DNA from: Monodelphis domestica
Taxonomy: Eukaryota > Chordata > Mammalia > Didelphimorphia > Didelphidae
DNA length: 64,000 nt
Assembly: GCF_027887165.1 (NCBI RefSeq)
Contig: NC_077229.1
Span: forward strand, 209,454,338-209,518,337
Reading direction: 5' to 3'
The translations under genes and the position numbers were made by a program. Below the pieces are notes generated by a model. It did no database searches. It was not told the origin of the DNA and worked only from the letters and a program-made list of their open reading frames with translations. Below are positions 1 to 10,024 of the stretch, piece after piece. Numbering within the stretch: the first letter of the stretch is position 1; every line of letters starts with the position of its first letter.

Positions 1-340
1 AGAGACTAAGGCTAGATACATGGATCTCAGTGTCATCTGCATAAAGATAATAATTGAACTGATGAAGTCACTGAGGGAGAGAGTATAGAGGAGAGAATCA
101 GTACTGGTGGAGGGGTAGGGAGGGTAAATAAAAGAAGGAATGTGTGTGATGTAGATAATGCATCAGCAACGGAGACTGAAAAGAAAATGTCAGAAAGCCG
201 GAAGAACCAAGAGAAAGCAGTGTCCTAACCCAAAGAAGAGACTATAATTAGAAGACAGTGAACCAATGAATCAAATGTGGCAGAGAGGCCAAAGAACTCT
301 GAGGACTGAGCAAAATCCCTTGGATTTGGCAATTAAGAGA
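1..340 (-). mobile_element. L2 LINE fragment, RT-domain region
   Basis: Reads as antisense L2. The run 'catctgcataaagataat' is the complement of the region coding the YADD part of L2 reverse transcriptase, and it recurs at 1995-2320 in a second L2 copy with the same order of landmarks ('gagaaagcagtgtc', 'ggatttggcaattaagag'). The frame is decayed. The element runs off the left edge of the window. Family call is from pattern memory. Confidence 0.65.
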
Positions 341-359
341 TTTTTAGAGAAAAGTATAT

Positions 360-500
360 TGGAGTCAGACAACTCAACTTTGCTACTTACTACCTGCATC
401 ATTTTTAGGAAGGCTGTGCCTCAGTTTTCTATAAAATGAGGGGCTAGGTGACCACCAAGGAGCTAAGGTTCTTTCTCGCTCAAAATCTATGATTCTCTAA
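360..500 (+). repeat. MIR/THER1-like SINE fragment
   Basis: Contains the CORE-SINE landmarks in order: a tRNA-like body, 'cctcagttttctataaaatgagg' split by small changes, and a tail ending 'aaaatctatgattct'. Diverged and incomplete at the 5' end. Confidence 0.5.
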
Positions 501-685
501 TTTGGTTGATTGACTGTTCCTCAAAAATGCCACTTGGATCTTTTTTTTTTTTTTCAAATTAAGATTAAGCAAGTCAGAAATAGAATTTAATTCAGTCGTT
601 ACCTAATCTGGACCTATGATTTCACCAATGTAGAGAACATCTTCCATTTTTACAGATCTAGGATTTTGTAATTTGTAGAATTAAG

Positions 686-745
686 AATGACAGCTAGGTA
701 GTACAATAGATAGAGCACAAGGTCTGAAATCAGGAACAGTCACTT
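686..745 (+). repeat. MAR1-like SINE head fragment
   Basis: The head 'gacagctaggtagtacaa' followed by 'tagatagagcac' is the marsupial SINE 5' region. Only the first 60 bases survive; the next 90 bases are not recognised. Confidence 0.55.
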
Positions 746-837
746 TCATCCTTAAAGGAACATAGCTTGAACATTGGCCAGTCAAGCATCCCTCTTCATG
801 CTGGTACAGAGGATACTTACTGATACAGTGACACATT

Positions 838-1308
838 GAAAAGAATGCCAGGCCTAGAGTCAGGAAAACTTGACTTCAAATTTGACTTCAGACACTAGAC
901 CTGTGACCCTGGGGAAGTCACTTAATTTGCTTGCCTCAGTTTCCTTATCTGTAAAATGAAACTGTGTAAATAGAATTGTGTACCCTTGAACTTCATCTCC
1001 CAGAGTCCCTTTCCTTTTTCATCCCCATGTTGTGTCCTTACGTTTGTATAGATAAAAGGTCTGTAATCCCCCCCCTCTCTCTCCTCTCCCGTTTTCATGG
1101 TCCAGGCAGCTCCTCTTTGCTCAGGCTATCACTTTCCTTTACTTCAAGTTATAATTAATAAATCTTATAAAAATATAATACTTAGAGTAGTGGGTATTAA
1201 TTTTTAATCTACAAAATGGAGAAGAAATGACAAACCATTCCAGTATCTTTGCCAAGAAAACCTAAATAGCGCCACAAAGAATTGAACATGGCTGAAACAA
1301 CTCAACAA
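838..1308 (+). repeat. MAR1-like SINE, split by a 0.25-kb insertion
   Basis: The left part (to about 961) carries 'ctagagtcaggaaaacttga', 'cctgtgaccctggggaagtc' and 'ccttatctgtaaaatga'. The right part (from about 1208) resumes with 'acaaaatggagaagaaatg', 'ccagtatctttgccaagaaa' and the tail 'tggctgaaacaactcaacaa'. The two parts together give one normal SINE, so the bases between are an insertion. Confidence 0.7.
962..1207 (+). mobile_element. Insertion in SINE, possible solo LTR
   Basis: Interrupts the surrounding SINE. It starts near 'tgtgtaaatagaattgtg', has a pyrimidine-rich middle, and carries the polyadenylation motif 'attaataaatc' near 1158, followed by a short A/T-rich end. This order resembles the U3-R-U5 layout of an old LTR. 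The flanking host bases ('atctgtaaaatgaa' and 'atctacaaaatgga') look like a longer duplication than an LTR makes, so a retroposed fragment is an alternative. No internal retroviral region is present. Confidence 0.35.
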
Positions 1309-1319
1309 TTACAGAGGTA

Positions 1320-2295
1320 AGGAAGCAATACATTTCAGTGTGGGTGACAAACAGTGCAAAGAAGAGCAATGGAATATCCTGTGTAAGGAGCAGGAATTAG
1401 ATCAGTGTTACTTGAATCAGGGTTTGAGGAATGAAGTGTAGAAAACTAGAAAGGCAGGAGGGGTCCTGGTTGTGAATAGCTTTAAAGACCAGAGGACTTT
1501 ACATATGAGCCTGGTGGTAATAGGGTGCTTCTGTGGCTTATTGAGTAGGAAAGTCAGACTTAAACTTTAGGAAAATTACTTGGGCAGACGAGTGAAGGGT
1601 GGATTAGTGAGGGGGGAACAAAGGCACAGACCAACCAGAAAGGTTTTGCAATTGTCTAGGCAAGAGGTGATGATAAAGGGCTTGTATCAGGGCAATGACC
1701 ATATTATTGGAGAGAAGGGACACAGAACAAATATTGTGGAGGAAAAAATGATAAGATTTGACAACAGAGTGGATATGTGGGATCAATGTAAGTGAGGAGT
1801 CAGTGGTGACACTGAGTTTTTGAGTCTGAGTGATTAGGAAGATGGTGATATTCTCAACAATAATGGGAAAAATTAGGAAGAAGGGAGAGGTTTGGGGGGA
1901 AACAATGAGTTCCCTTTTAGACATGTCCAGTTTGAGATGTCCAGAAGGAAGCTGGTAATGTGGGATTATATCTCAGGAGAGAGACTGGTGAAATAATGAA
2001 ATCTGGGAATCATCTGCATAAAGATGATTATCAAACCTGTGGGAATAGATGAGATTGCCAAGTGAAGCAGTATTGGAAGAAAAGAGGCTTGGCCATAGAG
2101 CCTTGGAGGATACCTCACACTTAGTAGGTATGGGATAGAGGGAGATGCAGCAATGGGAACCAAGCAGTAGTCAGACAGGAAGGAGGAAAACCAGGAGAAA
2201 GTAGTCAGGAAGTGAGAATATCTAGGAGGATATCAATAGTATCAAGAGCTTGAGGATTGATAAGAGGCAGTTAGATTGGACAAATAAGAGATGGT
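1320..2295 (-). mobile_element. L2 LINE, 3' half of ORF2
   Basis: The minus strand (1604-1924) reads through the L2 reverse-transcriptase C-terminal region: 'MSKRELIVSPQTSPFF', then 'TTDSSLTLIPHIHSVVKS', matching the L2 pattern 'LNMSKTE...LGVxLDSSLSLxPHI'. Around 1966-2163 the minus strand covers the region before this, where the YADD box should be. Several stops and frame changes make it a decayed copy. A SINE at 2297 separates it from more L2 sequence. Confidence 0.75.
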
Positions 2296-2296
2296 T

Positions 2297-2490
2297 GGGG
2301 ATTGCAGGTAGGTGCTCAGTGAACAAAGAGCCAACCCTAAAGATGTGAGGTCCTGTGTTCAAATCGGGTCTCAGACACTTCCTACTTCTGTGACCCCAAT
2401 TGCCTGGCTCTTCTTTCTATTATTCTGCCTTGGAACCAAGACTTAGTATCAATTCTAAGACAGAAGGTAAGTTTTAAAAAGAAAAAGATC
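2297..2490 (+). repeat. SINE1_Mdo-like SINE (type B)
   Basis: Begins 'ggtaggtgctcagtgaacaaagag', slightly decayed, then 'tcctgtgttcaaatcgggtc', 'cagacacttcctacttctgtg', 'ttctgccttggaaccaagac' and ends in 'aattctaagacagaaggtaa' plus an A-rich tail. This is the full head-to-tail order of the short marsupial SINE. It sits within L2. Confidence 0.8.
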
Positions 2491-3058
2491 ACTCACTGGA
2501 AGCTTTGGGGAGGGCACTCTCATTTGAATGAGGTAAGAAACTACATAGGTTTAGGAATGAGTGAAAGGACAGGAAGTATAGGCACTTAGTGCAAATCATT
2601 TTCTTCATTTTAGCTGAGGAGAGGAAAGATATTGGACAACAGGCACAGAAGAAAGTGGAATCAATTGAGGGTTGTTTTTTTTTTTAAGATAAAAGAGACA
2701 TGGGTATGTTCATAGGCAACAGAGAAAGAGGGAGTATATAGAGACCAAATATAAGAGAGAGGGAATGATTGTGGAGGCAATCTGGAGAAAAGGGGAGCCA
2801 GTAGGATCATGGCTGCAAATAAAAGGGGGTTGTTTTGGCAAGGAGAGGGGCAACCACTTCATCAAAGACAGGATTGAATAAGGAAGCATTGTAGAAAATG
2901 TCTAAGTGATGGTATTGAAATAAGATGAAAGGGAGAAGAAAGAGCTTTTGATGAACAGTTTAATCTTTTCAGTGAAGTTGTCATCTGAAAATGCAAGCTG
3001 AAAGTGCGCTAGGAGGCTTGAAGAGGGAGAAGGGAAGGTGAACAAATATTTCTCTCTC
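2491..3058 (-). mobile_element. Probable L2 LINE, upstream ORF2 region
   Basis: Purine-rich antisense sequence that continues the L2 copy across the SINE. Phrases such as 'ggcaaggagaggggcaacc' and 'acaggattgaataaggaagc' are ones I associate with the 5' side of marsupial L2 ORF2 read in reverse. Assigned mainly by position and weak similarity. Confidence 0.4.
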
Positions 3059-3059
3059 A

Positions 3060-3312
3060 CCAGCACATGGTGCAGTAAATAGAGCACTGCACTTGGAATC
3101 AGGAAGCTTCATCTGCATGAGTTCACATCCAGCCTCAAATACTTACTAGCTGTATGACCCTGGCCAAGTCACTGAATTCTGTTTGCCTCAGATTCCTCAT
3201 CTATAAAAAGAGCTGGAGAAGGAAAGGGTAAATTACCCCAATATCTTTGCCATGGAAAACCTCAAGTGGGGTCACGGAGAGTTGGACACAACTGAAATGA
3301 CTGAACAACAAT
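3060..3312 (+). repeat. MAR1-like SINE, near full length
   Basis: Full order of MAR1 landmarks: 'tggtgcagtaaatagagcac', 'agttcacatccagcctcaaa', 'tagctgtatgaccctggcca', 'gtttgcctcagattcctcat', 'agctggagaaggaaaggg', 'ccccaatatctttgccatgg' and the tail 'gagttggacacaactgaaat' ending 'gactgaacaacaa'. The tail resembles the RTE LINE 3' end. Confidence 0.85.
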
Positions 3313-3444
3313 ATACCAGGCACTGTGCTGTGTTTAAAATTTTTTTTAACTTATTTATTTTTCCAGATTATGTCTCAATGCAATTTATAATATGTTTTCT
3401 GACACTTTGAAATCCAGGAAATAGGATATAAATTAGACATATAT

Positions 3445-4092
3445 TGTAGCAATCCACCCCTAGCTATGGGCAAGGGAAACAGTATATACAGTGTGGCTTA
3501 GAAGAGAGCATGCTCAGTCTTGTGCATGGCTAGGAAAGCCTCTGACCCTTTACCCCAGCTTCCCCCAGGTGAGGTGGGAAAACAGGTTTCTTTGTGCTCA
3601 CCTGGCTAAGAGAAACCACACCTATACCTTGTTGTAATTTACTATTACCTAATGGCAATATACTATGTAAGTCATCAATATGTATTGTGCATATTAGCAT
3701 ATCAAAGACATTAAAAGCAAGGGCCACAGCAAGCTCTGCCCTCTTCCTCTCTTGGATCTCAGCTCTCATTGATGTCTGTCCTTGCTTAATTTCTTTCCTT
3801 ATCTACCTCTCCCACCTGGGACCTGGCTTTTGGCCAGGCACTCTCTTTTCTCTATCATGTCTCCGACCTGTGTGGTATTAATTGTGGATCTCAGGATGGA
3901 TCATGCCTCTGCGACATCCTAAGATCGGGGTTCTGCTGTGGCCCCATTATAATCAATAAGGTCTGGTTTCTGACTCATTTCTGCCACCTCATATCTATAA
4001 CTTGGCTCTACCAAGCCCCTCAGGGTATCTGAAACTTCTATCCTTCCTCTATCTTCCTACCTTGGGGCTTCTCGTGGGTTCGGGAAGCCTCA
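3445..4092 (+). mobile_element. Solo LTR, family A, copy 1
   Basis: A 648-bp unit starting TGTAGCAATCCACC and ending CA, flanked by identical 5-bp duplications TATAT (3440-3444 and 4093-4097). It is homologous along its length to 43514-44174 and, inverted, to 23927-24534. A poly(A)-type segment near 3950 ('aatcaataaggtctgg') marks the R/U5 border. No gag, pol or env sequence is attached, so this is a solo LTR left by recombination. The 5-bp duplication fits ERV3/ERVL or some class I elements. One p53-type decamer lies at 3506-3515. It is an old fossil, clearly diverged from the other copies. Confidence 0.85.
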
Positions 4093-4104
4093 TATATTAT
4101 CATA

Positions 4105-4625
4105 TAATGCATAATTCCATGTTTGCCATATTGTGAAACAAGATATATATTACACTAGAGAAAAATTCATGGGGGCAATAATGTGAAAAATGGTATCCTT
4201 CAATCTGCATTTGGATAGTGGATATGCTTTTTTTGTCCTGAATTCCTTCAAGTGGTCCTGGATCCTTGCCTTGTTGATAATAGTTAAGTCATTCACAGTT
4301 GATCATCATGTATTATTACTGTATGCAACATTCTCCTGGTTCTGCTCACTTCACTTTTCATCACTTCCTATAAGTCTTTCCAGGTTTTTTGTGATTATCT
4401 TGTTCATCATTTCTTATGGCACAATAGTATTCCATTATATCCATATACCACAACTTGTTCAGCCATTCCCCAATTGATGAACATCCCTTCAGTTTTCAGG
4501 TTTTTTTGCCACCACAAAAAGAACTGTTATAAAGATTTTTGTACATGTAGGTCATTTTCCTCTATTCTCTACAAAGGGTATATACAGTTTTATGGCCCTT
4601 TGGGCATGATTCCAGATTGGATCTG
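4105..4625 (-). mobile_element. Old L1, ORF2 end and 3' UTR
   Basis: On the plus strand the phrases 'caacattctcctggttctgc', 'gcacaatagtattccattat', 'ttgttcagccattccccaat', 'tttttgccaccacaaaaaga' and 'ccctttgggcatgattccag' appear in the same order as in the young L1 at 27.8-28.9 kb. They complement the ORF2 C-terminus ('EYYCAKRNN', 'GEWLNKLW'). Heavily mutated, so much older than that copy. The 3' UTR occupies about 4105-4330. Confidence 0.8.
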
Positions 4626-4627
4626 TT

Positions 4628-4845
4628 GTGCTTTTTATAAATATTGTTTCATTTTAAGCAATCCTCACAACTCTACAAGGTAAGTTTTTTTTTTTTTTAC
4701 CATCCCCATTTTAAAATTGAGGAAATTAAAGCAAACAGTGGTTAAATCCCATGCCAAAGATCAGATAGGTAGTAAGTGTTTGAGTCCAGGTCTGAATTCA
4801 GGTCTTCCTGATTCCCTTCCTAGGTCTCGATCTACTTATCGCCAG
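4628..4845 (+). repeat. MIR/THER1-like SINE
   Basis: Shows 'agcaatcctcacaactctac', 'accatccccattttaaaatt', 'gaggaaattaaagcaaacag', 'aggtagtaagtgtttgagt' and 'tctgaattcaggtcttcctg', the order of the ancient CORE-SINE. It directly follows the old L1. Confidence 0.65.
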
Positions 4846-4859
4846 TGGTCTCTGGAGGT

Positions 4860-6125
4860 TGAAACAAAAATGTTTGGAACAGCCTCTGTTGTGAGTGGGA
4901 TAGTAAATGAATGAGGGCTCTAAAAGGTTTCTCTTGTCCATTTGGCATTACGATCATCCCTTTTTCCCATCTGAGATTCAATACATCATGGGTTGGCATA
5001 AGAAATTAAATGAGAATTTGGGGGGAATTTTTTGGAAGACACAGATGCACAAAGAACAGCAGATGACACAGAAAAAGTTTAGAAACTCAGAAATGCATAA
5101 AATATATGTATAGTATTGTAAAATATCAACACATTTTATCTTACAATATCATAAATATGCAGTTTCTTCTTTAAAGTTAAAATAAAGAAAAAGAATGCAA
5201 AAGCTAAAAAATTTCACACAGATTTCCCAGATCATGTAAGGCACTGTACCCTAACCCCTTGAGGTGGAAGGAATATTGTATAGAACATGCGTTTATAGCA
5301 GTCCCATTCTGCACAATTTTATTATTTTCTCCAGTTGGTGGCATGTCAAAAGGAGGCAGATGGTGGGAATAATCCACGGTTGGGGTTTGATTAGACATCA
5401 TCTGTGATAGGACGGGAGGGGCACTGAACACTGAAGTTCATTTATTTGATTTTAATTTTTATGCTTACATCTTTTCTTGTTCCTTATAACCCACATACCT
5501 CTTCTTTGTCCTCACTTTGACTTTTATTCTCCCCACTTCTCAGTTTTCTTATCAGACCATTACCCTTGAACTGGCTACATTCTCCTCCCTTCCCTATTTA
5601 TATCCTTTGGGGAAACCAGTTCAGTGTGGTGTGATCCAGTATAGTGCAAAATTATAATCAGACAAGTGAATTTCAATAGTTCATGTACAGAGAAGTAGAA
5701 TAATTGTGGGTGATAGTAAGATTAAGGGAAGAACCATCTCTGGGTGTACCTGAGTAGAAGAGTTGGTTTAGGGAATTGAGAAGGTTAAGAAATGGAGAGT
5801 TAAGTTATTTGGGTTAGGTTATTGGGAAGTTAGGCTCTATATACATATTGTTGACATCTTTTGATAGGAGAGGAGAGATTAGGTTGAAAAGCCATGTTTT
5901 TTGTTTTTCTTTTGACTGTGCTCATTGAGAAAAAAAGAGAATGTCCTGGGTGTTGATAGAGATAACAGCTACCAGGATCTAGATTGGTTGACAAATTTGG
6001 AATACATGAATCAGAAAGAAAAAGAAGTTGCTGGGTTATAGTGATAAGAGGAAGAACCTGAAAGTGAAATGGAGAGCAAATACCCTCCTGATTCCCCAAC
6101 TAGAATCAGTAAGTTAAGGTGTGAA
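4860..6125. other. No gene recognised; unique or very old sequence
   Basis: Frames are short and uninformative. From about 5830 to 6110 the minus-strand sense ('ttgctgggttatagtgataa', 'gaggaagaacctgaaagtg') resembles other L2-like stretches of the window, but the match is too weak to assign. The 5440-5600 part is T/C-rich without a recognisable element. Confidence 0.4.
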
Positions 6126-6127
6126 TC

Positions 6128-6960
6128 AGTGAACAAACATTTATTAAGCACCTACTATGTACCAAGCCCTATATAAGTGTTGTGGTTACAAATAAAGGCA
6201 AAAAACAAAAGCAAAACCAATCCTTGTTCTCAGGGAGTTCACAGTCTAATGGGGGAGACAACATGCAAACAATTATATGCAGATGATAAATACAGGATCA
6301 GGAAAGATCTCCCATGCCTCCTTTCTCACCTCTGCCTGGCTTCCCTGCCTGCCTTTAATTCCCAATTAAAATCTAATCTTCTACAGGAAGCCTTTCCCAA
6401 TCCCTTTTAACTCCACTTTCTTTTCTCTTTTAATCAGGTGCTTAAACAGCATCCTGTATATGGCTTGTTTGGACATATTTGCCAGCTTGTTTCCTCCATT
6501 AGTATGGGAGCTCCTTCAAGGCCAAGGACTGCCTTTTACCCCTTTTTGTATTACTAGTGCTTAGCTCAATGCCTGACACATAAGGCTTGCTTAATAAATG
6601 CTTATTAGTTGACAGAGAGGCTTCTTGAAGAAGGTGGGATTTTGGCCATTTGAATTGCAATCAGTATTGGGAATTTTGGATTTTTGAATTTTGAGAAATT
6701 TGAATAGAAAGTAAGAAAAAATTTCAGATGAAAAGAAGTGTGTTGTGGAGCAACCATTCCAGAAAACATAGAGGAAGAGGAAGGAAGATTTAGAGAGAGA
6801 GATTGAGGAGACTGAAAGGGTGGGAGACATTTGGGATGGGAAACCTTCTTTGTATACTGGCAGCCAGAGTTCAGAAACACCTGGATGGGGAGCATATGCT
6901 AAGGTGGGAGTATGTTAACCACAGAAGAAGAATTCCAGGTGTAGGTAGTAGGTAGAAAAA
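6128..6960 (-). mobile_element. L2 3' end (minus), split by a plus-strand L2
   Basis: The left part (6128-6300) reads 'aacaaacatttattaagcac', 'ctatgtaccaagccc', 'gggagttcacagtctaatgg', which is the L2 3' end in reverse. The right part (from about 6610) resumes with 'aggcttcttgaagaaggtgg' and continues to about 6960. The bases between belong to a different L2 in the opposite orientation. Confidence 0.65.
6305..6606 (+). mobile_element. L2 LINE 3' end
   Basis: Contains 'ttctacaggaagcctttccc', 'ctccattagtatgggagctc', 'cttcaaggccaaggactgcc' and the terminal 'ttgcttaataaatgcttatt', the expected L2 3' end in sense orientation. It lies inside a minus-strand L2, so the two form an inverted pair. Confidence 0.75.
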
Positions 6961-7079
6961 GGTCTGCTGGGGAAAGCAGTTAAGACTACACACATTTTCC
7001 CTTCAAGATGCAAGGTTGTGGCATGCATTGATACTGTGTACTGTGAGTGTCCACGAAGCCCACCTTATAGCAAGAAAGA

Positions 7080-7190
7080 CTGCAAGTGCTTTGAGGACAA
7101 GTGTTCTATTTCTGCATCATCCATACCCAGTAGTAGTTATGGTATATAGGATGTGGTCTATAAATACCTTTTCAGTGAATAATTCATTAT
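7080..7190 (+). mobile_element. L2 3' end fragment
   Basis: 'gaggacaagtgttctatttc', 'catacccagtagtagttatg' and 'tctataaataccttttcag' follow the order of the L2 tail. Short and diverged. An (AC)n run of only six units follows at 7210. Confidence 0.45.
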
Positions 7191-7317
7191 ATCTATCTGC
7201 AGCCTTAGACACACACACACACACTGACTAAATGGCTTTTCCCTCTTAGACGTGTTTTTCCTGAAATTCCATGCTTTAGAAATGGTCTCTTAATATATTT
7301 AAGTAGTTAAAATGGCA

Positions 7318-7562
7318 GGGTAGCTAGGGGGGTGCAGTAGATCCAGTATTAGTCTTAGAGTCAGGAAGACCTGAGTTTGGATCTAGCTTCAGACATTTTC
7401 TAGCTCTGTGACTCTGGGCAAGTCATTTAACACTGCCTCAGTTTCCTCGTCTGTACAATGAGCTAGAGATGAAAATGGCAAACCACTCCAGTATCTTTGC
7501 CAAGAAAACTCCAGAGGAGGACACAAAGAGTAGGACATGACTAAACAACAACAACATTTAAA
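7318..7562 (+). repeat. MAR1-like SINE, near full length
   Basis: Head 'gctaggggggtgcagtagat', body 'tcaggaagacctgagtttgg' and 'ctctgggcaagtcatttaac', then 'caaaccactccagtatcttt' and the RTE-like tail 'ggacatgactaaacaacaac'. Complete from head to tail. Confidence 0.85.
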
Positions 7563-8440
7563 ATGTGCATAAGTGCATTCTGTTTTCACCATTCTGTTTC
7601 ATCTCTACTGTTCTTTTCCTTTTCTGGAGAAGGACTAGGAATTAAGATATTACTTGGTATTTCTCAGTCTCCCTCCTCCTGCGACCCCCATTCACCACTA
7701 CCTCTCCTGCTCACTGATACGGTTACAGTCTACTCATTACTGTGGGAAAGATGGCAATCACCCTGAAGGCAAAACAGAGAGTTGGGTGACATTAAGATAA
7801 AGGCAGGTTGGCTGCTTGGCTGGTGGACTCGCTGCCTGGAAGATGTGTCCTCAGGTGCCCTGAGTGTTTTCATGGGAAAGCCAGGATGTGCAGACTGCCC
7901 AAAGGAACAGAAGGTGACAAGACTCATGTGACTTTATAAAATGCTTTCAGAAGGTGGATCAGAGCAGAGTATGCTAATTGGCTGGCAGTGATGTCATCCC
8001 CTACCCCGGGCTTCCTCCCCATGGATTTCTCTTATCTTGTCAGTTTTCATAAAAGTCACTTATTCACTGGTACATTGAAAAGGGGGCTGGGTGTGTCGAA
8101 TTGCACTTGGACTGAAATCTCATACTTCACACAACTCAAGATTGAGGGGAATCATTTTATTTTCCTCTTTAGTTCTAACTTGCTAGCTCCAAGATTATTT
8201 TTCTAGAAGAGTTTTGTGGGGACATCTTTAGAAACCTTATACCTTCCTCTTTGAGAAACTGGGATAAAGGGGAGAGGCTAGGAAGTAAGAGGTCACAGTT
8301 GAAGAATATTAAGTTTTTGGTCTCTTTCTGTGACCCTGAGTCTAAGGGGACCTCCCAAAGGGAAAAGACCCAGCCTAACATATAGAGATGGATGGCCCAA
8401 AGAAGGAGAAATCAGTCATTGTTTTTTTTCTTCCCTAGAT
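7563..8440. other. Unannotated; weak promoter-like cluster near 7970
   Basis: No transposon or gene recognised. At 7970-8000 an octamer-like ATGCTAAT overlaps an inverted CCAAT (ATTGG) and is followed by a CRE-like TGATGTCA, with 'cataaaag' about 50 bases on. No convincing open reading frame follows, so this may be chance or a distal element. Confidence 0.3.
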
Positions 8441-8442
8441 GT

Positions 8443-8895
8443 CAAAGAATCATAGAGCCAGAAGGGACCCTGTTCAGTAATTTAGTGGTATCTGACTCTA
8501 TGTGACCCCCAGGCATTTTGTACATGAGATTTTCTTGCCAAAGATACCACCAAAGTTTGCCATTTTTTTCTCCAATGTATCTCCATTTCACAGGTGAGAA
8601 ATTGATGCAAATATGGGCTATTACTTGCCCAGAGTCATACATTTGGTAAGTATCCAAGGGCAAATTTGAATTCAGGTCTTCCTGACTCCAAACCTGGTGC
8701 TCTAACCATTGGACCATGAAGCTGTCCTCAGAAGAGAGCCTAATAATCATCTGTTTCAGCCCTTTAATTTTGCACTTGAGGAAGCTAAGGTCTATAGAAG
8801 TTAAGTAACTTGCTCAAGGTCACATAGGTAGTAAGTAGAAGGGGAAGGATTTGAACCCAGGGTGTCTGACTACTATTTCATCATTCTTTTCACTG
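8443..8895 (+). repeat. MIR-like SINE split by a MAR1 insertion
   Basis: The left end 'aagaatcatagagccagaag' plus 'ggaccct' is the start of a common ancient SINE. It resumes at about 8728 with 'cttgaggaagctaaggtc', 'agttaagtaacttgctcaag' and 'gatttgaacccagggtgtct'. The 260 bases between are an antisense MAR1. Confidence 0.6.
8468..8727 (-). repeat. MAR1-like SINE
   Basis: On the plus strand: 'tatctgactctatgtgaccc', 'attttcttgccaaagatacc', 'ttcacaggtgagaaattgat' and 'attcaggtcttcctgactcc', with the inverted head near 8727 ('ccatgaagctgtcc'). Inserted in an older SINE. Confidence 0.8.
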
Positions 8896-9120
8896 TTATT
8901 GTTGTATTATGTCCAACTCTGTGCAAGCACATTTGGGATTTTCTTGGCAAAGATTCTGGAGTAGTTTGTCATTTCTTTCTCCAGTTCATTTTATAGGTGT
9001 GGAAACTGAGGCAAACTGGGTTATATAAGTTGCTCAACATCACACAGCTAGAACTCAGGAAGATGAGTCTTCCTAACTCCAGTCCTAGAATTTTCTCTAC
9101 TGTACCACCTAGCTACCCTA
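8893..9120 (-). repeat. MAR1-like SINE
   Basis: 'gttattgttgtattatgtcc' (inverted RTE-like tail), 'gggattttcttggcaaagat', 'ataggtgtggaaactgaggc', 'gctcaacatcacacagctag' and 'ctgtaccacctagctaccc' at the inverted head. It follows the 8443-8895 SINE directly. Confidence 0.8.
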
Positions 9121-9254
9121 AAATATCTAAAAGCAATTCTAGGTTCTATTTAGTTTTTTGATAGTGGTTTGCCAAAGCATGAGCTGCTTTCTACTGTACC
9201 ACGATAGAAACATGGTTTGTTCAAAGTAGCATTCAACTAAGAATTATATCACAA

Positions 9255-9405
9255 ATTCTTGTCATTTCTCTGCCACTTGCTCTTGAATGGCATGACCTTG
9301 AGAAATTAACTTAATTTCTTTGAGTTTCAGTTTCTCATCAGGAAAATAGGGGGGTTGCTTAGAATATGATCTCTAAAGTCTACTTGTTATAATGTTCTGT
9401 GTTTC
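9255..9405 (+). repeat. MIR-like SINE fragment
   Basis: 'catgaccttgagaaattaac', 'gagtttcagtttctcatcag' and 'gatctctaaagtctac' give the usual order of the CORE-SINE body and tail. Strongly diverged. Confidence 0.5.
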
Positions 9406-9513
9406 AGGGGATACATGTCTGAAAATGCAAGGATGTTTCCTTAGGAAATTCCATACTTCTAAGTGTCTCCAAACAAGATCTTCCAGGGACCCCATGCCTT
9501 TCTCATTAGAATT

Positions 9514-9837
9514 TGTCAGGACCCCCATACATATAAAGTAAACAGCCCACTGAAACTTCTCAAGAGAGTGATAGGTCTTTCTTTTGTACCCTCAGATAGT
9601 AGATTACTATCCTATATGCTCTCTCCCCTTGCTCACCAGCTGGCTAGAAGGATTGAGAAGCATATAACAGATCCTGACACCCTAATTGGTAGAGGAGATT
9701 GCAGAGCCAATCACTGGATTAAAGCTTCAGAGATCAAAAGTCACTTCTATATAAATCCCTCAGGAAGCTTTATGTGAAACTAGCGCTCTTTTTCTCAGGA
9801 ATAAAAATGTACTAGGTTCCAAATGAATTTCCATGAC
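9514..9837 (+). mobile_element. Possible old solo LTR
   Basis: Starts with the LTR-like 'tgtcaggacccccatac', has a TATA-type box 'ctatataaatccctc' near 9756 and a polyadenylation motif 'aggaataaaaatg' about 45 bases later, and could end in CA at 9821 or 9837. The spacing of TATA and poly(A) signals suits an LTR. No clear terminal duplication was found and no second copy is in the window. A 104-residue open frame across 9463-9777 is not protein-like. Confidence 0.3.
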
Positions 9838-9958
9838 AAAATAGACCTGGAAAATAACCATCTAATGAACCAGTTTCTTTGATCTATCTTTGGATGTTTG
9901 TATAATTATGTATGCATATCAATTCATTTCAACAAGGAAATGCAATGTATTTCTACTC

Positions 9959-9961
<3 letters not shown>

Positions 9962-10007
<46 letters not shown>
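9962..10007. repeat. (TG)n microsatellite, about 23 units
   Basis: An uninterrupted run of TG over 46 bases, directly before an L2 copy. Confidence 0.98.
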
Positions 10008-10011
<4 letters not shown>

Positions 10012-10024
10012 TATATATACAAAA

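Noticed and set aside
1604-1924. 106-residue minus frame as a new gene
   Set aside because: It is the C-terminal region of a decayed L2 reverse transcriptase.
9463-9777. 104-residue plus frame as a gene
   Set aside because: Lies in an LTR-like segment with TATA and poly(A) motifs; sequence has no domain and no codon bias.
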